NCBI GenBank assembly: GCA_022494885.1
Contig: JAGVSM010002978.1
Span: 1 to 64,000, forward strand
Length of the DNA stretch: 64,000 nucleotides
Direction of reading: 5' to 3'
DNA from: Micrasema longulum
Lineage: Eukaryota; Arthropoda; Insecta; Trichoptera; Brachycentridae
The translations under genes were made by a program, and so were the position numbers. Of this stretch, positions 12,601-24,100 are shown piece after piece (position 1 is the stretch's first letter; each line of letters opens with the position of its first letter). Under the pieces are notes generated by a model. That model worked only from the letters and a program-made list of their open reading frames with translations, had not been told where the DNA came from and searched no databases.

Positions 12601-15004
12601 TATTTTTGTTCTCTACTCTCTATTAATTAAAATTTTGCCATCATTTTAACTACAGTCTTAAGCAATCGTGCTAAAAAAATTAATCTATGGAACCGCATAC
12701 TTATCTTCCAGCGTTCGCCATTCCACCACAAGACCGCAACTCAGATCATTTAGTTTGCAAATGCAACACAGAGAAGGAATAGCTTTTTTTTTAAAATACA
12801 GACCAACTTTCATATTGTCATCCTAAATAGTAATACTCATAAGTCCACAAATGGTCAAAAATGATATCTTGGCATTTTTTATTAGAACCTCAAATAATCT
12901 ATATGCGTGTAAAACTTGTATATTGTATATGTATATTTGTAGTGTTGCATTTTTTATTTTTAAATGTGCCGAAAAAAAACTTCGCAATAGTTCGCTGCTG
13001 AAATAAAATAGTTTTTACTCTCGTTTGTTATTTACAAGTGTTACAAGTTGGGCCGACGATATTTAAGGTCATTATGAATCAATTAAATATTTGATTATGC
13101 TCCAACTCTGGCACTTGGTATAAGTCCAGCATTATTGTTATATAATTATATTTATTACTGAATGCCAGTGCATTGAGATTGACATGTTTATTTTAGTATT
13201 ATTGCTTTATGATATACAGATAAACATACAAATAATATTTCCTTTAACACTCAAAATATTTTTATATGCAAACTGGGTATTTGCTGTACCCCTGTGACTT
13301 TTTCCGTAAAACCATATTTTCTTTTTTTATTACAATTCTTTGAAGATTGTTTGGTTCAAAAGCTCATTTAATGACAGATGTTTCCAATTTCTCGTGTTGT
13401 AATCAATCAGTAAAGATAAAAGTTTTCAGGAATACTGTTTATAACATATTAAGATGCATTTAACATAGATGCATTTATTATGAATAAAAATATGAATTTT
13501 ATTCTTTTTTTCTAGGCGCTGCTGCTGAACTTAGTGAACAAGAGATGGCATATGACCATGCGTGGATGGAAAAACTGTCAGCTCGTTTGATGGACAAAAT
13601 AATGTCTCAACTCCCCCAAGTTATTAGAAATGGTGATCCTGTTCATTCGTATCCTGGATGTATAAATCTTTCTTTTGCTTATGTTGAAGGCAAGTTGCAT
13701 CCATAGATAAATAATTTATACTAGCATGTCAGTTCGCGATATGTATAGCTAACTCCTAAATAGCTATGTGGTGATCTACTCGTATTTCACAAAAATAACC
13801 ATATAAATTTATATTTTATTCAGGCGAATCTCTACTCATGGCTCTAAAGGATGTAGCATTATCCAGTGGCTCTGCTTGTACATCTGCATCCCTCGAGCCT
13901 TCCTATGTTCTGAGAGCCATCGGCGCTGATGAAGACCTGGCACATAGTTCTATAAGGTAAAAAAATCTCATTATTTTGACCAAAATTACTTCCTAATACA
14001 ATATGGTGCGTAGTAGTACAAAATTAATTTGGAAACCATGCCCATGTCCAGTGATATGCCATGGAAAATCATGATAGCGAAGAAACAAAAAAAATCCCTT
14101 CCTCCATGTTGTATTTCTACACCTCATTCATTCTTTTTTAATCGTATTTTAAACTACATAAGTATTTATTTTGTATATTTTCACTCCCTGTCAGATACTA
14201 ATAGTGCTTTCTGTTTTGTTATGCTATGTAGACTGCATTGAAGTGTCCATCAGCTAAGATAATAAACACTGTAATGTAGTTTAAAAAAAGTACTATCCAA
14301 GAAACTTTAAAAAACCCGGGCCCGAATCACAATGGGAAATAGACATTTATCTTCAACTTTATCTACAAAGTAAAATATGCATACTATTTTTTTCTTCTAG
14401 ACATGTTCAATTATAGGTTACCGATGAAGATACTTTAAATGTTCATGCAAATATACTCATTTTCTACGCAAATATCGGTTTTTCTTTTTAGACAGTCTAA
14501 GATAACTCTGTCAACTTCGCATTGTAATTGGGGCCTTGAGATAATTCGGAGAAGACTATTTAATTCAAACGTTGATTATTTGAAATCGTAGGTCGGGATG
14601 ATTGCATTATAGCCAGGTCCGATCCTTGAACCTTATATTTAAGAAATATTATTGGAAAACTGCCTACCTAGTATCGATCAGTCAGAAAATCTTGGACCTT
14701 TCTTTAAGTGTACTTTCATTGTTATAATAATTTGACGATCATTAGGTCATTCATTTTTTGTTTGAATACAATTAACCTTTAAGACTTGTTATATAAGCAT
14801 TTGATGTAAGTAGTAAATAATAACTTATTGTTTGTATTGTATTCTTTCAGATTTGGAATAGGTCGTTTCACAACTATAGAAGAAATAGATTACACGGCCG
14901 AAAAATGTATCAAACACGTTGAGAGACTGAGGGAAATGAGCCCACTGTGGGAAATGGTTCAGGAAGGAGTAGATATAAAGACCATACAATGGTCCCAACA
15001 CTAG
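3676..15004 (+). CDS. Nfs1: Mitochondrial cysteine desulfurase NFS1 (8 exons)
   Basis: The protein is a PLP enzyme that takes sulfur from L-cysteine as a persulfide, feeding Fe-S cluster assembly with ISCU, ISD11, ACP and frataxin in the mitochondrial matrix. Exons: 3676-3787, 4107-4195, 7275-7529, 9878-10043, 11815-12099, 13516-13689, 13824-13956, 14851-15004. Joined length is 1368 nt (455 aa), close to the roughly 457 aa of animal orthologues, and all phases match. The first ~50 residues are basic and Ser/Thr-rich, as in a mitochondrial targeting sequence. Visible marks are [13 protein letters not shown] (exon 3), SGATESNN, the PLP lysine in SISGHK (K256), and the active-site loop [13 protein letters not shown] with catalytic C379. 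The C-terminus ends in SQH. Intron 6 starts with GC (AG|GCAAGT) instead of GT. Introns 2, 4 and 7 carry repeats, including a LINE fragment in intron 4. Identification is very secure. Confidence 0.98.
4595..4985 (+). mobile_element. Degraded LINE 3' fragment in NFS1 intron 2
   Basis: A short stretch near 4600-4650 translates as [13 protein letters not shown], matching the conserved region after the reverse transcriptase palm in jockey-like LINEs (compare [12 protein letters not shown] at about 10.7 kb). About 300 bases later the segment ends in AATAAATAAA. It is truncated and non-coding. Confidence 0.45.
5000..5640. other. Unresolved repeat-like sequence in NFS1 intron 2
   Basis: This part is richer in GC than its surroundings. 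On the minus strand near 5150-5210 a frame reads roughly [11 protein letters not shown], then WRQLV and PHAPL, which resembles the end of a retroelement polyprotein. On the plus strand near 5394 a short frame contains PDLAPSD, the motif found before the last catalytic Asp of mariner transposases, but nothing around it supports a transposase. Probably remains of mobile elements. Confidence 0.25.
6635..6956. mobile_element. Short TIR element (MITE, GGGCCC family), NFS1 intron 2
   Basis: The element begins GGGCCCTTATTACAATGGGA and ends with its imperfect inverse, TCACCCATTATTAGGGCC. Inside are blocks such as TTATCTACAAAGTAAAAT and AGGTTACCGA that recur in a second copy at 14318-14535 (NFS1 intron 7). 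A third, decayed copy is near 36040-36170. It is about 320 bp with no coding capacity, consistent with a non-autonomous DNA transposon. Confidence 0.65.
7530..9877. other. NFS1 intron 3
   Basis: No gene was seen in this intron. It holds a SINE family A tail piece (7825-7890) and a hairpin MITE at 9623-9770. Several short frames are not supported by any coding signal. Confidence 0.6.
9623..9770. mobile_element. Palindromic MITE with CCGGTCAC core
   Basis: The arms 9623-9676 and 9713-9770 are near-complementary (ATAATAATAAAAATACGTA against its inverse TACGTATTTTTATTATTAT). The spacer contains GACGATGTCGGTCACGACGA and CCCGGTCACTGG. Similar cores (ACCGGTTTC, or GACATCTTCGAGAC) occur at about 25.7, 28.75, 28.83, 31.28, 34.11 and 53.87 kb. 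It sits in NFS1 intron 3, 108 bp before exon 4. Confidence 0.65.
10600..11225 (+). mobile_element. LINE fragment (reverse transcriptase C-terminus), NFS1 intron 4
   Basis: An open frame from about 10644 to 11130 reads [10 protein letters not shown], then [32 protein letters not shown]. This is the conserved stretch downstream of the reverse transcriptase palm in jockey/CR1-like non-LTR retrotransposons. The 3' end is simple AATAAATAAATGAAAT sequence. The 5' part, with endonuclease and catalytic motifs, is missing: a typical 5'-truncated insertion. It is in sense with NFS1 but lies fully inside the intron. Confidence 0.75.
12170..12420 (-). repeat. Decayed SINE family C copy, NFS1 intron 5
   Basis: The stretch contains GATGCATAGGATATGGTACTG, a worn version of the block GTGCATAGGGCACTGCATTGG, then GCAGCGTATCTTAG, and further on CCAGGAATGGAACCTGGTACC, an inverted, mutated B-box region. 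The order matches the complete minus-strand copy at 60091-60342. Confidence 0.4.
14318..14535. mobile_element. Short TIR element (MITE, GGGCCC family), NFS1 intron 7
   Basis: It begins GGGCCCGAATCACAATGGGA and ends ATTGTAATTGGGGCC, an imperfect terminal inverted repeat. The internal blocks TTATCTACAAAGTAAAAT and AGGTTACCGATGAAGATACT match the copy at 6635-6956. It is shorter than that copy and does not code. Confidence 0.6.
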
Positions 15005-15104
15005 ATCTGTATAGATTATAGTAAGAAGCAATTACACGCAATAGACTGTTATGATGTATTGTTAGCTTGTTAAATTATCATAATTAATATTTTTATTGAG
15101 CCAG

Positions 15105-15110
15105 AATAAA
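15105..15110 (+). terminator. NFS1 polyadenylation signal
   Basis: AATAAA lies about 100 bases after the NFS1 stop codon, in CCAGAATAAACTAAA. It is the first canonical signal downstream. Confidence 0.7.
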
Positions 15111-18018
15111 CTAAATACGTATTACGCATATTCTTTTTATTTTACCACAGTAAAACATTATTTTGATTCACCGTGCACACCACCACTACACAAGGAATAA
15201 TTTTCCAAAGCTAATTTTTTTTTTGAAGCTTGAATAAGAATCTTGGAATATAATAAAAAGTTTGAGTTGTTGTATTATTTTATTACAATAATTCCATTAA
15301 TATTTATAATTATTATAGAATGCATTCAATTTCAAAAGTAGAAAACACTTCTCATGCTTTACATTATATTCAATTAATAACATGCAAGATACTCGATAGT
15401 AATTATATCAATATGTAGATTACTAGGGTTTTTACAAATATGTATAATATTTTCTAGTTACAGCTTACTTTTGCGAGCTTAATATGTAAATTATATCATG
15501 CTTTGTATATGAACATGCAAAGCTTAATCTTAAATAACGATTAATGCTAATTCGGTACAGGCAAGTTATTGACATAAGCCACTATATTAAGTTACACCTA
15601 AACTCAATATGTTATGTTATGACACTAATATGGTTCCATTTTGTTTTTGTAGGTAGGTTTTTTTCTTTGTAAATCAGAAAATTAGTGCTCCTAGTGTGTA
15701 TTTAAATTTCAAACATTTCATTTTTAAAATTATATTTAGAAATGACATTTCCAAGTGTAGTATTAAAGCTTAAGTATTTGTAATATGCAAATAATACGCT
15801 TTCAACAGAAATCAACATACATATGTATTTTATATCCTAAATTGTAAACATGTAGTGTACACATCTACAAATGTACCGGATAGTACGCACATTATTATCA
15901 CATCAATAATTACTATTTAAGCAGAGGAATTTTATAGTACTAGAAACCTATTTAAAATGTTTTTGTGTCATGCACTGTCAAACTTAAAATAAATTTTATT
16001 GATTTATGTATTTAATCAAATAAAACATAATTTTATTCTTTGTCACAAACTTTTTGACTAGAAACAAGTGTTATTCTTTATATGCTACTTAAAAATAGCA
16101 CTAATATTAAATAATTGATGTTCGGAAACATATTTAAAGGTGTTAAATTATTAAATAAATGGTTTATTATTTATTCTGAGATTCGTTAGTAAAACTTTAT
16201 AAGCAAAACTAAAGTTTTTATTAACCTCGTTTGCGAAACATTTCAAAAACAAAACAACAATCATTTACATTTACAAATCCAGATCTTTATAATTAAAAGT
16301 ATACTGAATAACTATAATATAAAATAATATTCTTAATAATATGTCTTATACATGTATACATAACAAATTATAGAAAAGAAGATAATGTTTTTATTTTATT
16401 GAAGAAATGTACCACAAATCTAGACATTATTTTTTACTGTACAAACACTAATAAATATTATTGAACATTCAATCAAATAAAATTGATATTAATAATGCAA
16501 TAGGACAATAAATTAGTGTTTTATTCTATAAAATATATATAATTGAATGAGAATACATTTTCGTATTTAATAATATAAGATAATATCAAATATTAATAAT
16601 TTTATCAGCCTGATTATATTTAACAAACCAGAATCACATTTCAATAGAATTTTAGTAAATATGTCAGTTTTACGATAATTCATCACAGAATGAAAGGACT
16701 CATTACATAGTACATTTTGGCAGATGTAATTGCAACACTGGATTGTAATCATACCATTTTTCCTGTGTTCGGAAATAGAATTCAACTAACATTTTACTTC
16801 TCGACATGCGACACACATTGCAAGAACATATTATGCATAGTTAAATTATAGATTATTCACAAATTCCTAGACATTTTACTAATCCAAGTCTAAGATGTGT
16901 AACTTACGGGTCAAATTTCAAAATTGACATTAAAATATACGTATAAAATTGAAAGCTATCAAAATTGACATTAAAACATACATATAAAATTGAAAGCTAT
17001 CAAAATTGACATTGAAACATGTGTATAAAATTGAGAGCTATTTTTTGAGACACGATTCTTATTATAGATGTAAGTAAGGTTTTCTCAAAATTCTTATTTA
17101 ATTAGACTCAAGTAAATTCTATATTCTTTAGAATATAGAATTAACTATTTATAGGAGCTGAAGTAAGAACATTTTTTTCAGGAATTGGCAGACCCCTTTT
17201 ATATATTATGTATAAAAGTATAGCTGATAGAGTTGAAGCTTATGTTAAGTTATAGAATGTAAGTGAAGCTATTGTAGAGTAGAAAAGAAAGATAAAATTA
17301 AAGATAATAAGTTAGTACAAATCTTAGTTCAGTGTAATGTAAAATTAAGGATTGTCGAAGACATAACATTATGAACACCTATATAAAATCAGCAAAATTA
17401 GAATCATTTTTTGTCATAATTAAAATTAAAAGGAACATTAAGTCAAATATTTTCATGAACAAAATATAATCACAAGTTTCGTTAATACTACAGGTAGACT
17501 ATAATGAGAATGGCATTTAAAATAATCAATCGCTATTCACTTTACTAATATCTATATTTGAGAATAATAATACAAACATATTATCAAAATTACAAAAATA
17601 AATCTTCATAGTAACTGCAAAATACCAAATTGTCGGAGTATTAGCAAAAATATTTTGTAAAAAGTATGTTTAATATTAAAAAATAAAACTAAATATGTGT
17701 CATGATGCAGAAACGAGGTAGAAAGTGCAAAATTAGTATAAAATAATATGTAAAATATTATTGAATATCATGTAGTTCACCCGACAACTTTGATTAATAT
17801 AAAAATAGTATTTATATCAAATGCCTCGATATGATTCTGTATTTTTTTAGGAGTAAATAATGCTCCCAAATAATAGTAAATTCCTTTTTTTCTACAGGAC
17901 TGAAAGCGCGAATATTTAACTCACAAATATAGTCAAGCAGAATTTTTCAAATTTAAAATACATATGTTTCAGAAGTTGCCATACATTCCAAATTAATAAT
18001 TTGGCTGTCACATGCTTG
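15111..18018. other. AT-rich convergent intergenic region
   Basis: The region lies between the 3' ends of NFS1 (+) and the Rab gene (-). No exon was seen. It contains the 41-bp triplet repeat at 16918-17040 and many AATAAA-like strings. Long 3' UTRs of either gene may extend into it. Confidence 0.6.
16918..17040 (+). repeat. Tandem repeat, 3 x 41 bp
   Basis: Three consecutive 41-base units start at 16918, 16959 and 17000. Each begins TCAAAATTGACATT and ends AAAATTGAAAGCTA or a close variant. Differences between units are single substitutions. It is non-coding. Confidence 0.9.
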
Positions 18019-18024
18019 TTTATT
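18019..18024 (-). terminator. Rab-family gene polyadenylation signal (candidate)
   Basis: AATAAA on the minus strand, about 70 bases after the stop codon at 18093. It is a reasonable 3' end for this transcript. Confidence 0.5.
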
Positions 18025-18092
18025 GTCTTATCTTTATGTCAATTATATTTTATTGACAAAATAATTATTTAAAAACAAATGTAGTTGGTTAT

Positions 18093-19598
18093 TCAGCACA
18101 AACAGGACGGATCTGTAATTTCTTCCGAAGATGTAACCTTAAAACTTTGGTGATCTATATTTTGGAGGTCGATTTTGGATTTATTTGATTCAAGCAACTG
18201 GGCAGCGATATCTGCAAACATTTCGTCAATTCCATCTCCAGTTTTGCAAGAAGTTTTGTAAGTTTGACTTATTAAATTGTGACACTGTTCACTGAAAAAA
18301 AAACATTTGAGTTTGAATGATACAAAAAATATACAAACTAAGTTACTTTGCTTATAGAAAAGGTAATTAAAGTTAAAAAATAAAAGAATCCTTAGGAGAA
18401 GGGCGAAAGACAGTCTACAAAAAGATAGAGTGACTAAATAAAGAATCTAGCTGGTTTACAATGACCCAAGACTATTATATATTTACTAATATAGTGCCAT
18501 TTTTGTAATATAATATTCAAGGATGCTTTACCTATGAATATTGATTTTAATTTGAGTTAAAATTTATAATATAAGTAAGATAATTTATTTTGTAAACACA
18601 TGCTACGGATTTCTTCAACGATTAAACAGGTGGGTTTTAAGTTTTTTCCAAAACAAAACTCTTACAGTTTCGCACTTCTGCTGGGAGAGTATTCCAGTTT
18701 TTTTTACATTTCATGGCAGATAAATTTACTATTATGATACTATTCAATAGTTGCTTGTATTAGACTATTTCCCAACACTGCAATAAACTGTTATTTGGGA
18801 ACCATTTCACTAAACAGTTTAATTTGTGAAACAGTAACTGTTAGTGCTAAAGAACCGCAACACCCATCTCTAGCACCAGTGCAGTGAATTCCCTGTGCAT
18901 TAGGGGATAGAGATGAAATATCTTATTATGAAACCCTTTTTTGGTAAATTCATATTTTGAAATATAAAAAATTTCCTTTAAATGAAAAAAAATATGGCCA
19001 TAAAATTTAAATACAACAATTAGTCTGTTAATTTGCTTGTTAAGAAGGATTATTTATTATGTTTACCAGAATGACTCCATATCTGCATCAGTTACTTGAG
19101 GAGAAGATGTTTCCAAGTCAGATTTATTGCCACATAAAAATATCTTCGCATTCTCTGCATATGTTACAATGTCTAACAGATGCTGTGAGAGAATATGAAA
19201 GGATGCAGGATTATCAAGGGAAAATACTAATATCGCAGCTTCTGCGAATTTGTAATAACTTGATGTGATGGAAGCCACTCTCTCCATTCCACCTGTGTCC
19301 CAAAGCTGAAGCTACAAAAAAATAGAGAAAACCCATTGAGTTAAGGTGCAGACATTTAAATACAGAACGGATGCTTAATATGCTTTAAATCTACTATTGC
19401 GATAATATACTCCTTTACCTTCATTTCCCTGCTGCCTAAATTAAATACTTTATCATAGTGATCAAGACCTAAAGTAGATTTTCTGTCGGTAGCCGTGACG
19501 AAAGTGTTATTTATGAATCGTCGAAATAGAGAGCTTTTTCCGACACCAAACTCTCCACACAAAATAACTTTCAGCTCGGGAACCCTTGTAGATGCCAT
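18093..19598 (-). CDS. Rab-family small GTPase with atypical G3 motif (3 exons)
   Basis: Exons on the minus strand: 19598-19419, 19311-19067, 18291-18093. Joined they give 624 nt (207 aa), usual for a Rab, with all phases matching. The product should be a membrane-bound GTPase of vesicle traffic. Motifs: P-loop GEFGVGKS at 15-22, switch I RKSTLG with T42, G3 WDTGGME at 64-70, G4 NKSD at 122-125, G5 TSCKT at 155-159 where most Rabs have SAK. The C-terminus is CLC, the CXC type geranylgeranylated by Rab GGTase. Two features are odd. The DTAGQ of normal Rabs is DTGGM, so the glutamine that helps GTP hydrolysis is Met69. The N-terminal extension before the P-loop is short. A specific subfamily was not recognised; it could be one of the divergent, Rab-like groups. 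The gene faces NFS1 tail to tail and is divergent from the MPND-like gene. Confidence 0.92.
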
Positions 19599-21136
19599 TT
19601 ATAGGAAGTAAAGAAGAAAATCGAGACTATTTAATACATTAAGAATAGAAATAAAAAACAAAAAGTTACAAAAGTTACATCTAAGTACAGACAGTGACAT
19701 TAGACATGCTTAGAAAATTTAAATCAGAGAATCGTGACCAGAGATTATACACATATCGTGACAACTGACAAAATGACATCTAATTTATATCAGTTTCAAA
19801 TACAAATTGTCTATTAAAATGTTTTTTTTACTACCTTCAAAAAAGGTAAAACAACAAACCATTGCGCCTTTCCGTAGCGGTAGGCAAAAATATAGAACCA
19901 ATTTTAAAGTAGTTATTGGTAGAACTTTGTCATTGTAGGCCGCGAGGAGAGAACATAGAACCTTATCTTCACTCTGTCTTTGTAGGTATTTATTCAAACG
20001 GTACACTTTTGTGCAATTCATTTTTTTTAACATAATCACCATAAAATATCAGCTACCATAAAAATAAAGATATAATATTTTTATATACATAATCTCCCAA
20101 ACTATAATTTAATTTTCAAAAATATGTTGAAAATGTCGAAGAAAATTTGGATTTATTGAATTACGCCTAATTCAAAATTCTCAGAAAAGAATACAATGAA
20201 CCAAATACCATACATGCAGGTATAATTATAAAAAAACAACAAATGAAAAAAAAATTACACCATTTACTGTATTGAAAAACATAAAATAAAATATATGTTA
20301 CTCGATTTTTGGTATAAAAAAATAAAGGAAGTAATCAAAAATTTCCACTACAGATAAAAAATAAAATGAAGATAACATTTCTTGTCTTATTTTTTGAAAT
20401 TTTTTCATAATAATTTAGATTTAAATGAAAATATTATATATTTCGACATTATAATCATTTCAGCCTTTTTTGTTTATTTTGAACAAAATTAGTGATAATT
20501 TTGTTTTTATCCAAGTGCATTGTGAATTTTTTTCAATCGATAATTTTTGTTTTTCAAACAAATGTTCTTTATACTCTAACTTAGTGAGTTTTTGTTAAGG
20601 ACTTATCATTTTTAATTAGTTTATAAAGATCATAATACTCATATCCACACCCGATGACACATAGGGCATTACATTGGAACATCAAATCCAATGTATCATT
20701 TGTTACATGAGGTAATTAGCTTTAGGTACCAGTCCAGGAACATTGAAATATAGCAGTGTTGAGTTACCTTTAAAATAAGAATTGAACCAAATGCAAATGC
20801 ACCAACCACTACACTATGAGAATGACTTGTTTCCATTCAATTTCCTTTTTTTAAATGTAGACTTAAGAGTATATATCGAGTCAAAAGCACCCATTCAGGG
20901 TTTTGGTTATATTTTTATTTTCTTTTGATAAACACAATAATATCGATAGGATGTTTGCTAGGTAGGTCCCTTGTCTAAATATTCACATTTGACGTCTCGT
21001 CGTCTGATGTTATCCATGGTTTGTTTTTGTTATTTAGGTGCGGGTGACGTTTTTTGGCGTCCTTTGTGAAAATACCGTTCATAAAGTTATTTAATAACAC
21101 AACAAATCAGAATACTCATCGATTTCTTTCAGTCGC
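19599..21136. other. Divergent intergenic region between Rab and MPND-like genes
   Basis: The region should hold both promoters. Repeat debris is present: a piece near 19855-19930 related to the sequence before SINE A, and a worn family C SINE at 20640-20825. Immediately before the MPND ATG is TTTCTTTCAGTCGCATGG. This could be a splice acceptor of a 5' UTR intron or an initiator-like TCAGT; the first is more likely because the second would leave a 5' UTR of only a few bases. Confidence 0.45.
20640..20825 (-). repeat. Decayed SINE family C copy
   Basis: It contains ACACATAGGGCATTACATTGG and GGTACCAGTCCAGGAACATTG, followed by a worn B-box region (GAATTGAACC) and CACCAACCACTACACTATGAG. These appear in the same order as in the better copies at 54573-54833 and 60091-60342. 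Confidence 0.6.
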
Positions 21137-24100
21137 ATGGATATTCAATCCCCCCATTTAGCTGCGGCATTATTAGCAGTTCCAGCAATGCTGCGGCCCG
21201 AAGCCGGGCCGGGTCATTCGCCGGCAAATAACACGGCTGATGCAGAAGCACCTCTTGCTATGAACCCTCCGCCTTGTCCAACTCCAGATAAACCTGGTCC
21301 CGCTGTTACTCCAGTGATCGATGAAGAGGAAAAGGATGAAACCGTTAGTCACGACGAGTTCAGTGATGAGGTAGGGCTAATTACCATTTTATAAATTCAG
21401 TCTTCAAAATTGCGCAATTGTATTAGATTTCTTTGAGATATTTATAGTTTCGACGTAAATGTATGACATAGAGTTTAATTGTATTTACACTTAGTAGTAT
21501 AATAAATTCACCAGACAATTGACAGAATGATAACTATATAAATATTTAATAACCCAAAATAACTGCTTTTTCTGCATTTATACTTCCTTTTCGCCGCTAG
21601 AATGTACGCCATAAAATAACATCCTCTTTATACAATATTGTAGCTTAATTAATTTCTTGTGTAGATTTATTTGCTTAATAAATATCTTATTCTGTTTAAG
21701 AATTATTACTTATTTGACCAATTATCGCTTTCAACCATGCATATTTATTTATTTTGTCTTATTAAATAGTCATATAGTCGATGATACTCCAATACTGCAT
21801 AACCTATTTTTTTTTATAAAAATGTTTTTCTAAAATAAATTCCTCATAGGGAGTAAGCGCCGTTTTAAATTATTGCTATTTTTACTTTAAATAAATAATA
21901 ATAGTTTTTTGATACGCTATCGGTATTTTTGGTTGATTAAAATCGTAAGTATGCTATTTATTTATATTAACAGAATGCTATTTAGGTTGCCAAAAAATTC
22001 TAATGATAGTTACGCAGTATTGCAGTATCACCGTCGATATTCTTTCACAGTTTTTTAGTTTTGTAACCTGCCTTCATATGTAAGCCTTTTTTGAGATAGC
22101 AAACTAACTGTTTATTTTCATTATTTTGTAAACGAACATCAGCAAACTTAATTAACTATTACTGGATTTCTTTTGTTTGTAGGAATCACAAGCTGGGAAT
22201 AAAGCCAGTACTCCCGGAAGAAGTGTGACCTTGCAGATGCTATTGGATGCCAAGATATTAACTCCAGGCGATGCTGCAATGACTATAGAATACTTGGTTT
22301 GTGATTTAAAATTTTATTCGTAAAGAGGAAACTTTCAGGATTTGTGTATTTTACGAAAAAAAATCTCAATACCCATGGCTGAATCATATCGACTGCTAAT
22401 GCTTAGGACACAGGCTTTGAATCACAATTTTATCCAAAGTGGGTCATATACACATTCTGTCACATTTCCTCCCTAGAGAGTTATTTAGATCTAAATTTGT
22501 TGCAACAGAGACTAAATACATTTTTGAAAGGGTAATATATGGCATTTACATGGCTGCTGACCTGTCATTGCCTTGTTTAAGTGGCCATTTTACACACTGT
22601 AAAATTCACCATTCTGCCTATGTTTAAACATCCACATTTCCTCAACTGTTCCCTGTAAATGCCCAGACTTCTTCTCAAAAATGTTTTCCCTCTGTTGCAA
22701 CAAATTTACGGTGAAAAATACATTTAAAAAATAAAACTACTTTTTCCATATAGGCTATCAAATTAAGCCAATAAAGTTTTATTTTTATGTGTTGGATCAT
22801 CGCTTTGAAGTTTATAAATTTTTAAATTACACTGCTCGTGATGTCACAAGTTCAAGTCGGTGAGTTTTTCTGACATTTACAAGTAGAACCCTGTACCCGT
22901 CAAAACACAACACTATTATTGATTGGTTATCGTTAGCGTGTGTTCATGTAAACCAGTTACGTTTCAAAGTAGTTCATTTTTATCAAAACCTTTTGCATGA
23001 ATTTTTTTCATACATTTTTGAGAAATTTCACAGTACAATTAAATGCTTTAATTTTTACTGTAAGAAAACATTTTTAATATCCAATTTCTTGTAGCACTGA
23101 ACTTTCTAATCGTGGATTCAGCCTTTATCCTGAACACAGTTGGTATATAAACAGTTCTCTGTAATAGTTATTTTTATGCAATTAATAATATTTTTCTCTT
23201 TTAATACAGGGACAGAAATTTGTGGGTGATCTCCAAGCCGATGGGAAGATCAAATCACACGAAACGGAGACGATCTTCTGTTCTCCTTCTGCCTGGGCGA
23301 TACATTGTAAGAGAATCATCAACCCGGACAAGAAGTCGGGGTGTGGGTGGGCATCCGTCAAATACAAGGGCAAGAAGCTGGATGCCTATAAAGCGGCTTG
23401 GCTTAGAAAGGTCCAATTACAGAGAGACTCTACTCCCACTGATGGTGAGACAATTTTACTAATTCAAAATATTAGTTTACTATGCCGATTTAAAAGATTA
23501 TTTTTAAAATTTAATCAAATCACCGTGAAAGGATTGTTAGTAGGTAGGCACTGCGTTTGACAATTTCAACACCAAGGGTTAGCAGCACTACTTCCCTTTG
23601 ATGGGAAAAGATGGCATAAAATACTAGTTCAGTTCATGCCCAGAGACATTGGGCTCCCTGGATAGTACGTAAAATTTAATTTACCAACCATTCTGCACAT
23701 TCTTTCATAGGTGAGAATTTCGCAAGTATCGGTCACTATATTATGAGCCACCTCTGAGAATCTCCCGCGTCACAAATTCTTAAGAATCAGCCAATGATAG
23801 TGTTGTAATAGAAATAAAAAATCCACTGAACTTCTTCATTAAACCAACATGCAAAACCCACTATACACCTTCACCATAGTTGCCGCCCAAAAATATAAAA
23901 CCAACATGCCATTTTTCAACTATTTCTCCCACAACATAAAATATTTTTCATAACCCAATCAGTGCATGTAAGGGTTGCTTATTAAAGTGCATGGCATGTC
24001 GGTTTTATATTTTTGTGCAACAACTATGGTGAAGGTGTACGTATAGTGGGTTTCGCATGTTGGTTTAATTGGTGTCCTGACAAAGAGACAGGTACGTCTC

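Noticed and set aside
23220..23462. Second plus-strand frame in MPND-like exon 3
   Set aside because: The frame two bases away carries the conserved RAMA motifs and joins both neighbouring exons in phase; this one does neither.
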